64,000 nucleotides of DNA, taken from Mucilaginibacter gotjawali. Its GTDB lineage: Bacteria; Bacteroidota; Bacteroidia; Sphingobacteriales; Sphingobacteriaceae. Below are positions 36,617 to 46,626 of this stretch, in pieces. The notes beneath the pieces were generated by a model. That model worked only from the letters and a program-made list of their open reading frames with translations, was not told where the DNA came from and made no database searches. Position 1 is the stretch's first letter, and each line of letters begins with the position of its first letter. Location of the stretch: contig NZ_AP017313.1 of assembly GCF_002355435.1 (NCBI RefSeq), positions 1,364,001-1,428,000 of the forward strand. The letters run 5' to 3'. The position numbers and the translations under genes are program-made.

Positions 36617-37276
36617 TTATGCCTGGTTGGTAACTTTTTTTCGCTTGAAGAGGTTTACTTTCGATTCTTTTCCTTTAAGCAGGCGTTCGATATTTTTTTG
36701 GTGTGTTACCAGGATCAGTAAACAAATACACATTCCGAAAATGACGATCAGGTCGTTTGTATATTTATTGTAGAAAAAAGTAACCCCGGTTAAGTAGGTA
36801 AAACCGCCCATTATTGAACTGAGTGAAACGTACCGGGTTATCATTAAAACGATAACAAATACAATGATACACAATAGTGCGGCAGATGTATTTACTGCCA
36901 AAACCATCCCAAACAGCGTGGCAATACCTTTGCCGCCCCGAAAACCTGCGAATACCGGGAACAGGTGGCCCATAACCGCGGCAATACCCAAAGCAAGCTG
37001 GTAGCTGATATAATTTGAATGCGGCCCCCCTGTTACCGAGGTGCCGATAAAGTAGGCCAGGTTGGTTGCCGTCCAGCCTTTTAAAATATCAATAAGCATT
37101 ACCGGGATACCTGCTTTTTTACCCAGTACCCTGAATGTATTGGTAGCACCGGCATTACCGCTGCCATACTCCCTTACGTCTACTCCGTAAAATGCCATTC
37201 CTATCCAAACAGCAGTTGGTATCGATCCGCATAAATACGCCAGGATAAGTGCTGATATCGAATAGGGGGTTATCAT
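36617..37276 (-). CDS. plsY: Glycerol-3-phosphate acyltransferase PlsY
   Basis: An integral membrane enzyme that transfers acyl groups from acyl phosphate to glycerol-3-phosphate, starting phospholipid synthesis. Motifs are YLCGSIPTAVWIG at the start, REYGSGNAGATNTFRVLG (the PlsY signature) and HLFPVFAGFRGGKGIAT. It has about five helices and a normal length of 219 residues. The basic C-terminal tail (LLKGKESKVNLFKRKK) is cytosolic. Confidence 0.94.
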   Translation of the reverse strand: MITPYSISALILAYLCGSIPTAVWIGMAFYGVDVREYGSGNAGATNTFRVLGKKAGIPVMLIDILKGWTATNLAYFIGTSVTGGPHSNYISYQLALGIAAVMGHLFPVFAGFRGGKGIATLFGMVLAVNTSAALLCIIVFVIVLMITRYVSLSSIMGGFTYLTGVTFFYNKYTNDLIVIFGMCICLLILVTHQKNIERLLKGKESKVNLFKRKKVTNQA

Positions 37277-37321
37277 GTTACCGCAATATTACTAAAATTG
37301 AATGTTTAATTAGGTAGTTTT

Positions 37322-37470
37322 TAGTCCGAAAGTCCGAAAAGTCCGAAAGTCCGAAAGAAAAAGCAAAATTTAATATTAAAGCGTGACTGAAAAGTTTAAT
37401 AAATTGAGAAATCAGAAAGCTAAAACTCAACCATCTTAATGACTTACGGACTTTACTGACTTTCGGACTC
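37322..37470. repeat. Short-word inverted element, AGTCCGAA words
   Basis: The left arm (37322-37358) is four tandem copies of AGTCCGAA; the right arm (37441-37470) has CTTACGGA, CTTTACTGA and CTTTCGGA complements. Between them lies 80 AT-rich bases. The same word makes the block at 6983-7026. It fills the nadC-plsY gap. Confidence 0.85.
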
Positions 37471-37478
37471 CGCAATCT

Positions 37479-38324
37479 CTAATCAACAGCTTTCAAACTC
37501 AGATCTAAACTTTTAACCGAATGCGTAAGGGCGCCGACTGAAATATAATCAACCCCGCATGCCGCATATTCGCGGATGTTGTCAATGGTAATCCCGCCTG
37601 AGGCTTCAGTTATATACCGGCCCGAAATGAGTTCCACGGCTTTTTTTAAGTTATCAAAATTGAAGTTATCCAGTAATATACGGTTTATACCGCCTGTTTG
37701 CAAAACCTGTTCCAACTCGGCCAGGTTTCTAACCTCAATTTCTATTGCGAGGTCTTTGTTATGGGCTTTCAGGTATCGGTGCGTATTTTCGATAGCATTT
37801 TTAATGCCGCCTGCGTAATCAACATGATTGTCCTTTATCAAGATCATATCATACAAGCCAAAACGATGGTTAACACCGCCGCCTATGCGTACCGCCCACT
37901 TTTCAAGATACCTTAAACCCGGCGTAGTTTTACGGGTATCCAATACTTTGGTGTTTGTATCCCTTAAAATATCAACTATTTGTCGTGTTTTGGTGGCTAT
38001 GCCGCTCATGCGCTGCATGCAATTAAGTACCAGGCGTTCGGCTTTTAATATGCTTTGTGCATCGCCTTCAACTTCCAGCACAATATCGCCCGGTTTTATT
38101 TTTACGCCATCATTTAAAAAAACAGAAGTTTTAAGGTCTGCATCCACCATGTGGAATATCTCGAGCGCGAGTTCAACGCCGGCAAGGATACCTTCATCTT
38201 TAACCAATAATTTTGCTTTGCCTTTTGTGCCCGCCGGAATGGTTGCCAGGGAGGTGTGGTCGCCGTCGCCGACGTCCTCGCTAAGGGAATTTAATATAAA
38301 CTGATCAATAATTTCTTTATCCAA
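37479..38324 (-). CDS. nadC: Nicotinate-nucleotide pyrophosphorylase (carboxylating)
   Basis: NadC converts quinolinate and PRPP to nicotinate mononucleotide in NAD synthesis. The 281-residue protein has LSEDVGDGDHTS near the start, LNCMQRMSGIAT, DTRKTTPGLRYLEKWAV, IKDNHVDYAGG and the C-terminal EASGGITIDNI. The start is TTG 38324, with a TACTTTTG -7 box upstream. No nadA or nadB is in the window. Confidence 0.94.
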   Translation of the reverse strand: MDKEIIDQFILNSLSEDVGDGDHTSLATIPAGTKGKAKLLVKDEGILAGVELALEIFHMVDADLKTSVFLNDGVKIKPGDIVLEVEGDAQSILKAERLVLNCMQRMSGIATKTRQIVDILRDTNTKVLDTRKTTPGLRYLEKWAVRIGGGVNHRFGLYDMILIKDNHVDYAGGIKNAIENTHRYLKAHNKDLAIEIEVRNLAELEQVLQTGGINRILLDNFNFDNLKKAVELISGRYITEASGGITIDNIREYAACGVDYISVGALTHSVKSLDLSLKAVD

Positions 38325-38346
38325 ACCTGCTTAGTATTTAAAGCAC

Positions 38347-38354
38347 CAAAAGTA
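38347..38354 (-). promoter_or_regulatory. -7 box (TACTTTTG) for nadC
   Basis: TAnnTTTG match on the minus strand, 22 bases upstream of the TTG start. Confidence 0.45.
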
Positions 38355-38395
38355 AGAAGATTTGGTGGATTTTGTTTAAAATTGATTTGGGATTT

Positions 38396-38490
38396 GACCA
38401 TAGTCCATAGACCATGGCCCATAGTTTTTAATTCACTATACAAAGAAACGACGAAAATTTGCCATGGGCTATGGATCATCGACTATGGAC
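38396..38490. repeat. Short-word inverted element, CCATAGTC words
   Basis: The left arm (38396-38424) is ACCATAGTCCATAGACCATG plus CCATAG. The right arm (38461-38490) carries CCATGGGCTATGG and CGACTATGGAC. It sits between nadC and the DUF4783 gene and shares its words with 6908-6982. Confidence 0.85.
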
Positions 38491-38498
38491 TTCCCCGC

Positions 38499-38893
38499 CT
38501 ACTTCACCTTCTCTGTTTCAATCCGGAATTCAATAATTGCAAGAGTGCCCGCGTTTGCTTTAAGGGTTACCGCTATCCTGTAAACGCCGTTAGTGGTGGT
38601 TAGTAACAGTACGCAGAAACCGTAATTGGGATTTGAATTTACCTTATGAAGCAGTTTGATGGTTTTGGGCTTATTTTGATTGAAAAATTTATTTAAGATC
38701 TGTTCGGTTTGCAGCCTGGAATAAATACTTTCATCACCCGGTACCGATAGTTCAACATTATCCGCAAATAATTTTGATAGTTCCGGAATATTTCCCTGCC
38801 GCAAAAGATTTGCAATTTTGTCGATTGGGTCGGCGGAGGTTAGTGCCGGCGCTATCAGTAAAAAATAAGCAAAGGCATGTAGTACTTTTTCAT
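38499..38893 (-). CDS. DUF4783-like secreted protein, frameshifted as given
   Basis: As written the frame starts at 38804 without a signal peptide, and the upstream ATG at 38893 reaches a stop after 12 codons. Adding one base to the six-A run (plus strand 38860-38865) joins them into MKKYYMPLLIFLLIAPALTSA, a good signal peptide, followed by a 131-residue protein in all. The mature part (LRQGNIPELSKLFADNVELS, EQILNKFFNQNKPKTIKLLH) fits DUF4783, an NTF2-like family of unknown function. It is divergent from gpmI. Confidence 0.75.
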
Positions 38894-39072
38894 CGTAATT
38901 ATCAGACGCAAAAAATAAATGATTGTTGCAAAATATTACGCGGAGTTGATTGACTCCTGAGCCTGGGGTTTAACTCAAATCATCGTTTCTTAATTTACTT
39001 TTCTAACTCCGGATAAAGCGTGATTTACCAATTAAATAAATTATTAAATGCTCCATATTTAAACGTTGCGTT

Positions 39073-39080
39073 TATATTTG
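39073..39080 (+). promoter_or_regulatory. -7 box (TATATTTG) for gpmI
   Basis: TAnnTTTG match four bases before the GTG start; transcription would then start at or inside the start region, so either the leader is near zero or translation starts downstream. Confidence 0.3.
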
Positions 39081-39084
39081 CATT

Positions 39085-40608
39085 GTGGAAAATAAGAAAA
39101 AAATTGCATTAATAATTCTTGATGGCTGGGGATATGGCCGTAATGATTATTCGAACGCCATATTTGCAGCAAATACTCCGTTTATTGACTCTTTACTTAA
39201 AAAATATCCAAACTCAAAACTCGAAGCTTCAGGCACTGCGGTAGGTTTGCCTGCCGGGCAGATGGGCAACTCAGAAGTTGGTCACATGAATTTAGGCGCA
39301 GGCCGGGTGGTTTACCAGGAGCTTGGCCGCATACACAAGGCCGTGGATGATAACGAATTACCCGACAACCCGGTATTAAAGGAGGCGTTTGAATATGCCA
39401 AACAAAACAACAAAAAAGTTCACTTTATCGGCTTGGTAAGCGATGGTGGCGTTCATTCGCACATCCGGCACATCATGGGCCTTTGTGATGCTGCAACGAG
39501 CTTTGGCCTTGACAGGGTTTTTGTGCACGCTTTTTTGGACGGGCGCGATACCGACCCGAAATCAGGCGCGGGCTTTATAACAGAACTTGAGGATCATATG
39601 GCAAATACCCCTGTTAAATTGGCTTCGGCTATCGGCAGGTATTACGCTATGGACAGGGATAACCGCTGGGAACGGGTTAAACTGGCCTATGACCTGATGG
39701 TAAACGGCGTAGGGGAAGCATCAACAAATATTGTTCAATCCATTAAGTCCTCGTATCTGCAGGATGTTACCGATGAATTTATAAAACCCATTGTAGGCGT
39801 TGATGAAAACGGTAAGCCGTTGGCGACGATAGAAGAAGGTGATGTAGTGCTCTGTTTTAATTTCAGGACCGACCGCGGGCGCGAAATAACCATCGCGTTA
39901 ACCCAAAGGGATATTCCTGAGTTTAATATGCATGCCCTTAAACTCAATTATCTGACCATGACGCCTTATGACGAATCATTCAAGGGTGTTAAAGTGCTTT
40001 TTGATAAGGATGACCTGACACAAACGTTAGGCGAAATTTTGCAGGAAGCCGGTAAAAACCAGATCAGGATTGCAGAAACTGAAAAATACCCGCATGTGAC
40101 ATTTTTCTTTTCGGGCGGAAGGGAAAAGGAATTTAAAAATGAAAAAAGGTTACTGGTGCCATCGCCTAAGGTGGCCACATATGACTTGCAACCAGAAATG
40201 AGCGCCGAGGGTATCCGCGATGCTATTTTACCCGAATTGAAAAGCGGCTGGCCTGACGTGATCATTCTTAATTTTGCCAATACTGATATGGTAGGGCATA
40301 CCGGGGTTTTTAGTGCTGTTGTAAAAGCCGCAGAAACTGTTGACGCTTGTGCCCGCGAGGTGATAGAAACCGGTATCGCAAACGGCTACTCTTTCATTAT
40401 TATTGCCGACCATGGCAATGCCGACTATATGATCAACGATGATGGTACGCCAAATACGGCACATTCAACAAATTTGGTGCCCTGCATAGTTATTGATAAG
40501 GATGTTACGCATGTAAAAGACGGCAAACTGGGTGATATTGCACCCACTATGCTTAAAATAATCGGCGTTCCGATTCCTGAAAAAATGACGGGTAATGTTT
40601 TGGTATAA
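39085..40608 (+). CDS. gpmI: 2,3-bisphosphoglycerate-independent phosphoglycerate mutase
   Basis: This alkaline-phosphatase-fold, manganese-dependent glycolytic enzyme interconverts 3- and 2-phosphoglycerate. At 507 residues it has the full family set: LIILDGWGYG, AGQMGNSEVGHMNLGAG with the catalytic Ser, FLDGRDTDP, FRTDRGREIT, NFANTDMVGHTG and ADHGNADYM. The start is GTG 39085 directly before the conserved N-terminus. Its 3' end overlaps the next gene by 14 bases. Confidence 0.95.
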   Translation: MENKKKIALIILDGWGYGRNDYSNAIFAANTPFIDSLLKKYPNSKLEASGTAVGLPAGQMGNSEVGHMNLGAGRVVYQELGRIHKAVDDNELPDNPVLKEAFEYAKQNNKKVHFIGLVSDGGVHSHIRHIMGLCDAATSFGLDRVFVHAFLDGRDTDPKSGAGFITELEDHMANTPVKLASAIGRYYAMDRDNRWERVKLAYDLMVNGVGEASTNIVQSIKSSYLQDVTDEFIKPIVGVDENGKPLATIEEGDVVLCFNFRTDRGREITIALTQRDIPEFNMHALKLNYLTMTPYDESFKGVKVLFDKDDLTQTLGEILQEAGKNQIRIAETEKYPHVTFFFSGGREKEFKNEKRLLVPSPKVATYDLQPEMSAEGIRDAILPELKSGWPDVIILNFANTDMVGHTGVFSAVVKAAETVDACAREVIETGIANGYSFIIIADHGNADYMINDDGTPNTAHSTNLVPCIVIDKDVTHVKDGKLGDIAPTMLKIIGVPIPEKMTGNVLV

Positions 40609-41140
40609 AACGAAGTTAAAAACCGCCATTGTTTTTATCGGGGGAATTGCGTTATCGGCTTTGGTGCCGGCATGCAGGCCCGGGATAAAAAATAATGGCG
40701 GTTTTGATTTAACAGGATATTTAAAAAAAGACGCTGCGATGCTTAATAAGCTAAACAGGCCTGTTGACAAAACGGTAACGCATAACGGTGTTACAGAAAC
40801 AAAAACAGTACATATTGCTGATTGGAGCAGCGAACTTGGCCTTTTTATAGATGCTGACATTAATAAACCTGCCTTTAAAAACAGTTACCAGGTTATTGAT
40901 GAAGATGGCCTGTTAGTTTATAAAGCAAAGGAAAAAGACCTTAAGGTGCGCGAGCTGATCATCAAACGGACAGGCGGGGGGATCAGGTACGTCCTTATTT
41001 ATAATAAGGTGGAAAACCCGCTTTATAAAACTACCCAAAAACTCACCTATTTTCCCGATTCCGTTTATCGTATAGAAACTGTACAACACGTAAAACTGTT
41101 GGGCACTAATACCTATTTTATCCAGGGAATATTAAAGTAG
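40595..41140 (+). CDS. Putative lipoprotein, unknown function
   Basis: A 181-residue protein with an N-terminal hydrophobic segment ending in a lipobox-like LVPAC, so the mature protein should be lipid-anchored. The rest is rich in beta strands (YQVIDEDGLLVYKAKEKDL, IRYVLIYNKVENP). I do not recognise the family. The ATG overlaps the end of gpmI by 14 bases, suggesting coupling, and it is convergent with the TPR gene. Confidence 0.75.
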   Translation: MFWYKTKLKTAIVFIGGIALSALVPACRPGIKNNGGFDLTGYLKKDAAMLNKLNRPVDKTVTHNGVTETKTVHIADWSSELGLFIDADINKPAFKNSYQVIDEDGLLVYKAKEKDLKVRELIIKRTGGGIRYVLIYNKVENPLYKTTQKLTYFPDSVYRIETVQHVKLLGTNTYFIQGILK

Positions 41141-41145
41141 TTTTT

Positions 41146-41778
41146 TTATTTGCGGGCAGCAAGTGCCTCGCCAAGCTTTTGCTTTGAAAGGTCGATAAGT
41201 GCGGCTATGTCTGTACGGCCCTGATTTTCAGCCAAAACCTTTTCCAGGTCGGCAACAGATGCCTTTAAAGAATTAATCCCCCTCATTTTATCATAATACC
41301 GCCCGGGTGCGGTTAGTTTGAATACGCCATATTCGCGATAGGCGATTCCCCTCGTCTGGAAAAACTTATTGTTAGCATCGTTTGGATCGATAGCAATAGC
41401 TTTTGTCAGATCGAATATAGCGCCCAATAAGTACTGTTCTTTTTCGGCTGCTGAAAGCTGAACATCTTTCCCCATATAACTTTTAGCCCTTGCTCGGTAA
41501 TAATAGGCGCTGGCGTCAACAGGGTTTATCTGCAGTTCTTTGGTGTAAGCAGCAATTGATTTACGGTAATTTTCGCTGTGGTAATAGGAATAACCCAGCA
41601 TCCAAAGGGCGTTGGCATTGGTTGAATCCACCAGGCAAGCTCTTTCCAGCTGTGTAACTGCCGCCTTAAAATCACCCTCCATTAAAGCCTGCTGGCCCAA
41701 TTTTACATAGGAATTTTGAGCCGACGTGTTTTCGAATGAGGCAACAAGCAGAAACGAAATGATTACCGAAAATCTCAT
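41146..41778 (-). CDS. Secreted tetratricopeptide-repeat protein
   Basis: I chose ATG 41778, which opens a signal peptide (MRFSVIISFLLVASFENTSAQ); the frame could extend to a TTG at 41799. The mature part has TPR-like pairs: LGQQALMEGDFKAAVTQLER, ANALWMLGYSYYHSENYRKS and ASAYYYRARAKSYMGKDV. Such repeats mediate protein contacts; no partner is implied by the neighbours. It is convergent with the lipoprotein gene, five bases apart. Confidence 0.82.
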   Translation of the reverse strand: MRFSVIISFLLVASFENTSAQNSYVKLGQQALMEGDFKAAVTQLERACLVDSTNANALWMLGYSYYHSENYRKSIAAYTKELQINPVDASAYYYRARAKSYMGKDVQLSAAEKEQYLLGAIFDLTKAIAIDPNDANNKFFQTRGIAYREYGVFKLTAPGRYYDKMRGINSLKASVADLEKVLAENQGRTDIAALIDLSKQKLGEALAARK

Positions 41779-42147
41779 CGGGGCTTTAATGTATATCAAA
41801 ACAGTATAGCAATAACTGATATTTTTAGAAATTATTATGCCGGTTAACCCGTTTTTTTATCAAATCTTTTGTTCTCGTAAAAATAAAAGAAGGCGATTAT
41901 ATGACTTTTTTTCATCTTTATCAATATTTTTTTTTCATTATGTATAATATAGAATTATTATAACCTTCATGTAATCAATATTTTATGGCTTTAAACCAAA
42001 TGTTGTTCAATTATAACTTATATTGGCACATGTCTTGACCGATAACGCCAGAATGATAGTATGATGCTATTTGAACGGTTTTATTGCCTGCAGCACTTTA
42101 CATGCTGACAATATGTCGTTTTTTATTTTTACAACGAGAGGTGTTTG
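41779..42147. other. AT-rich gap between the TPR gene and lon
   Basis: About 370 bases, very AT-rich near 41870-41960, containing the divergent control regions of the TPR gene and lon. I see no word-repeat element, clear hairpin or TAnnTTTG box I would stand by. GAGAGG at 42136-42141 could be the lon ribosome binding site. Confidence 0.5.
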
Positions 42148-44622
42148 ATGAGTTTCGATCCATTTGATTTTAGAAGTGCTTTACCGGTAATAAACGAAGA
42201 GTCTGAATTTTTTCCTTTAATGTCGTCAGAAGACGAGGAAGAAATGAACAACGAACTCTTACCCGAAGTTTTGTCCATTTTGCCTTTGCGTAATACGGTA
42301 TTATTTCCCGGAGTGGTAATCCCTATTACAGTCGGCCGCGATAAATCTATCAAACTTATCCGCGATGCCAATAAGGGCAACCGGATGATCGGCGTAGTGT
42401 CGCAACAGGATGTAGGTGTCGAAGATCCAACATTTTCCCAGTTAAATAAGGTAGGTACAATTGCCCTGATCATCAAAATGCTGCAAATGCCTGACGGTAA
42501 TACAACGGTAATATTGCAGGGCAAAAAGCGATTCGTTCTGAAAGAAGAAGTTCAAAGTGTGCCTTACATAAAAGCTTCTATCGAGCCCTTTAAAGAGGTA
42601 AAACACAAAGACGATAAAGAGTTTAAAGCCATGGTATCCTCCATAAAGGATATGGCCATGAGTATTATACAGCTTTCGCCAAATATTCCGAGTGAGGCTG
42701 GTATTGCTATCCGCAACATTGAAAGTACTTCATTTTTGATCAATTTTATTTCGTCAAACATGAATGCCGACATGAACGCCAAACAGCGTTTGCTGGAAGA
42801 GCCAAACTTGCGTACCCGTGCCAACCTGGTGCTGGAACACCTTACGCTAGACCTGCAAATGCTGGAGTTGAAAAACCAGATCCAAAGTAAAGTAAGGGTT
42901 GACCTGGATAAACAGCAGCGTGATTATTTTTTGAACCAGCAACTGAAAACGATCCAGGAAGAATTGGGCGGCAATTCGCCCGACCTGGAGATTGAAAGCT
43001 TGAAATTGCGCGGCGCCAAAAAGAAATGGGGAAAGGAAGTTAATGACCATTTTAACAAGGAAATAGAAAAACTGGCGCGTACCAACCCTGCAGCAGCCGA
43101 TTATTCGGTACAAATAAATTACCTTGAGTTGCTGCTTGATTTGCCCTGGAATGAATTTACCAAAGATAATTTCGACCTGAAACGTGCCCAAAAGATATTA
43201 GATAAAGACCATTTCGGGCTGGATAAAGTTAAACAGCGTATCATTGAATACCTGGCAGTGCTTAAGCTAAAACACAATATGAAGGCGCCTATCCTTTGCC
43301 TGGTGGGCCCTCCGGGGGTGGGCAAAACCTCTTTGGGCAAATCAATAGCAAGGGCGCTTGGGCGTAAATATGTGAGGATGGCGCTGGGCGGCATCCGGGA
43401 TGAAGCAGAGATCAGGGGCCACCGTAAAACTTATATAGGCGCCATGCCAGGGCGTATTATACAATCTGTTAAAAAGGCAGGTGCCGCTAACCCGGTTTTT
43501 ATTTTGGATGAAATTGATAAAGTGGGTAATGATTTCAGGGGTGATCCGTCTTCTGCTTTATTGGAAGTACTGGACCCTGAACAAAACAGTACCTTTTATG
43601 ACCATTATGTGGAGATGGATTTCGATCTGTCGAACGTAATGTTCATCGCGACAGCAAATTCATTGAGCAGCATCCAGCCTGCCTTGCTTGACCGTATGGA
43701 GATCATCGAGGTAAATGGTTATACCATTGAAGAGAAGATTGAAATAGCAAAACAACACCTGATACCAAAACAGCGCGAGGCTCATGGCCTGAAGAATAAA
43801 GATATTACCTTAAAACCCGAAATAGTTGAAAAGCTGGTGGTTGATTATACCCGCGAGTCGGGCGTTCGGTCATTGGAGAAAAAGATAGGCTCGCTCATTC
43901 GGGGTGTAGCCAAGAGCATCGCTATGGAAGAGCCCTATAACGCGGTTGTTAGCAAAAGCGATGTTGAAAGGATATTAGGAGCCCCGATATTTGATAAGGA
44001 CCTGTACGAAGGCAACGATGTAGCCGGAGTAGTTACCGGCCTGGCGTGGACATCAGTTGGCGGAGACATCCTGTTTATTGAAGTGAGTTTAAGCCCCGGA
44101 AAAGGAAAACTTGCCCTTACCGGCAGCCTTGGCGATGTAATGAAAGAATCGGTAAGTATTGCGCTTGCTTATTTAAGGGCCCATGCTGCTGAATTTAATA
44201 TCGATGTAAGGTTGTTTGACCAATGGGATATCCACGTTCACGTTCCGGCTGGCGCAACCCCTAAGGATGGCCCATCAGCCGGTGTAACAATGTTAACGGC
44301 TTTGGTATCGGCATTTACACAGCGAAAAATAAAACCTCACCTGGCCATGACAGGAGAAATTACGCTGCGCGGCCGTGTATTACCTGTTGGCGGCATCAAA
44401 GAAAAAATACTTGCCGCCAAACGGGCGAACATCAAAGAGATTATTTTATGTGCATCAAATAAAAAGGACATCCTCGAAATCAAGGGTGATTATATCAAAG
44501 ATCTTCAGTTTCATTATGTAACTGATATGCGCGAAGTAATTGACCTTGCACTTTTAGATGAAAAGGTTAAAAATTCTATCGATTTGACCATAAAAGAAGA
44601 AAAGACCACCGTTTTAAATTAA
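42148..44622 (+). CDS. lon: ATP-dependent protease La (Lon)
   Basis: Lon degrades damaged and regulatory proteins in the cytosol. It has an N-terminal substrate-binding domain (about 40-235: [20 protein letters not shown]), a coiled linker, an AAA+ module with Walker [12 protein letters not shown] near 387 and Walker [10 protein letters not shown] near 450, and a C-terminal Ser-Lys protease with [10 protein letters not shown] (Ser near 708) and [16 protein letters not shown] (Lys near 751). At 824 residues it is standard. I chose ATG 42148, preceded by GAGAGG, over the adjoining TTG. A terminator follows at 44636. Confidence 0.96.
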   Translation: MSFDPFDFRSALPVINEESEFFPLMSSEDEEEMNNELLPEVLSILPLRNTVLFPGVVIPITVGRDKSIKLIRDANKGNRMIGVVSQQDVGVEDPTFSQLNKVGTIALIIKMLQMPDGNTTVILQGKKRFVLKEEVQSVPYIKASIEPFKEVKHKDDKEFKAMVSSIKDMAMSIIQLSPNIPSEAGIAIRNIESTSFLINFISSNMNADMNAKQRLLEEPNLRTRANLVLEHLTLDLQMLELKNQIQSKVRVDLDKQQRDYFLNQQLKTIQEELGGNSPDLEIESLKLRGAKKKWGKEVNDHFNKEIEKLARTNPAAADYSVQINYLELLLDLPWNEFTKDNFDLKRAQKILDKDHFGLDKVKQRIIEYLAVLKLKHNMKAPILCLVGPPGVGKTSLGKSIARALGRKYVRMALGGIRDEAEIRGHRKTYIGAMPGRIIQSVKKAGAANPVFILDEIDKVGNDFRGDPSSALLEVLDPEQNSTFYDHYVEMDFDLSNVMFIATANSLSSIQPALLDRMEIIEVNGYTIEEKIEIAKQHLIPKQREAHGLKNKDITLKPEIVEKLVVDYTRESGVRSLEKKIGSLIRGVAKSIAMEEPYNAVVSKSDVERILGAPIFDKDLYEGNDVAGVVTGLAWTSVGGDILFIEVSLSPGKGKLALTGSLGDVMKESVSIALAYLRAHAAEFNIDVRLFDQWDIHVHVPAGATPKDGPSAGVTMLTALVSAFTQRKIKPHLAMTGEITLRGRVLPVGGIKEKILAAKRANIKEIILCASNKKDILEIKGDYIKDLQFHYVTDMREVIDLALLDEKVKNSIDLTIKEEKTTVLN

Positions 44623-44635
44623 TAACAGTTTGCAT

Positions 44636-44680
44636 TAGCGCTATTTGTGAGGGCCCCCCATAACAAATAGCGCTATTTTT
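44636..44680 (+). terminator. Terminator after lon
   Basis: TAGCGCTATTTGT pairs perfectly (13 bp) with ACAAATAGCGCTA around a 14-base loop, followed by TTTTTAT. Confidence 0.9.
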
Positions 44681-44841
44681 ATTTGTAAGCGGCTGATAAC
44701 TACCTTTGTTCAGCTTCAGATAATGCCCCCTACCACCATTCCTGAAACCTTTTATAGCGGAATATCGTAATACGCACTATCATAATTATAAATTAATTAT
44801 GATAATAGTTAAAAAATTCAATCTAAAACAATCAAAAAAAA

Positions 44842-45393
44842 ATGAAGAAGGCCTTTTTATTAAAAGCTGTTTTTTTATTCCTACTTGTTACATCACATTT
44901 TTGTTTGCAGGCTCAAAACCTTGAAGAGGATACTGTAAAAAGAGACACTACAGTTCCAAACTCAGCCAAACCCCGCACCGTTTTTCTTGAAGTTGGCGGA
45001 CCAGGACTAGCACTTACAGCAAATTATGACACCCGTTTTGGTGAAGGCCGCGATAAATGGGGTTACAGAATTGGCGCGGGCTATTATAATACAGGTTCAA
45101 ACTGGGTAGCAACCATTCCTTTCCAGGTAAATTATCTGTATGGCTTTAAAAAACCAGGAGCCAGCAGTTTTTTGGAACTTGGCGCCGGCACTACGTTTGT
45201 AAGGTCGCATGGAAGCACTACAGGTACGGTTTTTCAATTTGATAACATAACCGGTTTTATAGGTACAGCCACAATAGGTTACCGGTACCAGCAGGATAAC
45301 GGCGGCATCAATTTCAGGATCGGTTTTGTGCCGATACTATATGATGAGGGCCTTATTGCCGCCGGCGGTTTTAGTGTAGGCTACACTTTTTAA
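44842..45393 (+). CDS. Outer-membrane beta-barrel-like protein, paralogue 1
   Basis: A 183-residue secreted protein (signal peptide about 1-25, ending CLQAQ). The shared hallmark VFLEVGGPGLALTANYDTRF is followed by alternating strands with aromatic ends and a final FSVGYTF, which looks like an outer-membrane beta-strand signature. Function unknown. Two related genes follow in tandem (45462 and 46081). Its upstream region lacks the 14-base motif shared by the other two. Confidence 0.8.
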   Translation: MKKAFLLKAVFLFLLVTSHFCLQAQNLEEDTVKRDTTVPNSAKPRTVFLEVGGPGLALTANYDTRFGEGRDKWGYRIGAGYYNTGSNWVATIPFQVNYLYGFKKPGASSFLELGAGTTFVRSHGSTTGTVFQFDNITGFIGTATIGYRYQQDNGGINFRIGFVPILYDEGLIAAGGFSVGYTF

Positions 45394-45414
45394 CAATGCC
45401 AATTTGAAGTTTAG

Positions 45415-45447
45415 TTTGCAATACTGATTTAAACAAATATCTTTATT
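45415..45447 (+). promoter_or_regulatory. -33/-7 promoter for outer-membrane paralogue 2
   Basis: TTTG (45415-45418), a 19-base spacer and TATCTTTA (45438-45445). The 14-mer CAAATATCTTTATT is identical to the one before paralogue 3. Confidence 0.55.
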
Positions 45448-45461
45448 GCAAACCAAACTTT

Positions 45462-46013
45462 ATGAACCGTTATTGGCCTTTTAAGTTTATCTTCTGCCTT
45501 ATAATTTATTTCCTGTTTTCTAACTCCCTGAAGGCGCAGTCTGTAAAACCTTTAGCAGCAGATTCAAGCCTGAAAACCAGGGCCCAAAATGTTTATGTGG
45601 AGTTTGCCGGACCCGGCCTTTATTTTTCTGCCAACTATGATACCCGCTTTTCAAAACGCAGGGATGGGATAGGGGGCAGGATAGGAGTGGGGTATCTTGA
45701 TAACTACGGGTCTTCTTTTACCTCAGTACCTGTACAGCTAAATTATTTATTAGGAAAAAAAAGTAAATATTTCGAAGCCGGCCTCGGTGCCACCTGGGTG
45801 TATTTTAGGGCGCCCGGCAATGTTTATTCAGATATCATTTATTTTAACCGAACCAGGGGCGGCAATTCAACAGTTTTGGGTACAATGACATTCGGGTACC
45901 GTTACCAGCCTGTTGATGGAGGGTTTAGTTTCAGAGCAAGCTTTAATCCCCTTTTTAACAGTTCGAATTTCGAGCCTTACGTGGGAATAAGTTTAGGCTA
46001 TACCTTCAAATAA
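45462..46013 (+). CDS. Outer-membrane beta-barrel-like protein, paralogue 2
   Basis: A 183-residue secreted protein with a signal peptide (ending SLKAQ). VYVEFAGPGLYFSANYDTRF, a YRYQPVDGGFSFRASFNP block and a final ISLGYTFK show it is closest to paralogue 3. It has its own promoter, so the three genes are individually transcribed rather than a single operon. Function unknown. Confidence 0.8.
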   Translation: MNRYWPFKFIFCLIIYFLFSNSLKAQSVKPLAADSSLKTRAQNVYVEFAGPGLYFSANYDTRFSKRRDGIGGRIGVGYLDNYGSSFTSVPVQLNYLLGKKSKYFEAGLGATWVYFRAPGNVYSDIIYFNRTRGGNSTVLGTMTFGYRYQPVDGGFSFRASFNPLFNSSNFEPYVGISLGYTFK

Positions 46014-46034
46014 GCAAATAAACATATGGTATTG

Positions 46035-46066
46035 TTGTAATAACCATTTAATCAAATATCTTTATT
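46035..46066 (+). promoter_or_regulatory. -33/-7 promoter for outer-membrane paralogue 3
   Basis: TTG (46035-46037), a 19-base spacer and TATCTTTA (46057-46064), in the same CAAATATCTTTATT context (46053-46066) as paralogue 2. Confidence 0.55.
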
Positions 46067-46080
46067 TAAAACTATTGCGA

Positions 46081-46611
46081 ATGAAAAACCACCTTTTAAA
46101 ACCTTTGTTTTTCCTGATACCCTTCTTTTTTTATCATTCTGCCAGGGCGCAGGCTGTTGTTCATTCAAAAGCTGATTCTACGCTAAATACGCGGGCTCAA
46201 AATGTTTACATAGAATTAGGCGGACCGGGCCTTTTGTTTTCTGCTAATTACGACACCCGTTTTTCGCAACATAGAGATGGTCTCGGCGGCAGGATTGGCC
46301 TTGGATTTATTGCAAGCGGCGGCGCTTCGGTAGTTACGGTACCTGTTCAATTAAATTACCTGTTAGGAAAGTCAGATAAATATTTTGAGATAGGCCTTGG
46401 CGCTACTTATGCCTCATTTAATTCAGGCTCTGATTTTTTATCATTAAACACCAACCCGGTAACCGCAAATACAGTTTTGGGGACGATGACCTTTGGTTAC
46501 CGGTACCAGCCAGTAGATGGGGGATTTAATTTCAGGGCCAGCTTTAACCCGATTTTCGACAGCTCGAATTTTGTGCCTTACTTTGGGTTAAGCTTTGGTT
46601 ATACTTTTTAA
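46081..46611 (+). CDS. Outer-membrane beta-barrel-like protein, paralogue 3
   Basis: Starts at ATG 46081 (176 aa; a TTG six bases earlier is less likely). Signal peptide ending ARAQ, then VYIELGGPGLLFSANYDTRF, and YRYQPVDGGFNFRASFNP, nearly the same as paralogue 2. The last strand is LSFGYTF. The high similarity and shared promoter indicate recent tandem duplication. A terminator follows at 46627. Confidence 0.8.
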   Translation: MKNHLLKPLFFLIPFFFYHSARAQAVVHSKADSTLNTRAQNVYIELGGPGLLFSANYDTRFSQHRDGLGGRIGLGFIASGGASVVTVPVQLNYLLGKSDKYFEIGLGATYASFNSGSDFLSLNTNPVTANTVLGTMTFGYRYQPVDGGFNFRASFNPIFDSSNFVPYFGLSFGYTF

Positions 46612-46626
46612 TAGCCACTATTTGAT

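Noticed and set aside
37278..37475. Minus-strand open frame between nadC and plsY
   Set aside because: Its residues come from the AGTCCGAA word repeats at both ends; no start signal or family resemblance.
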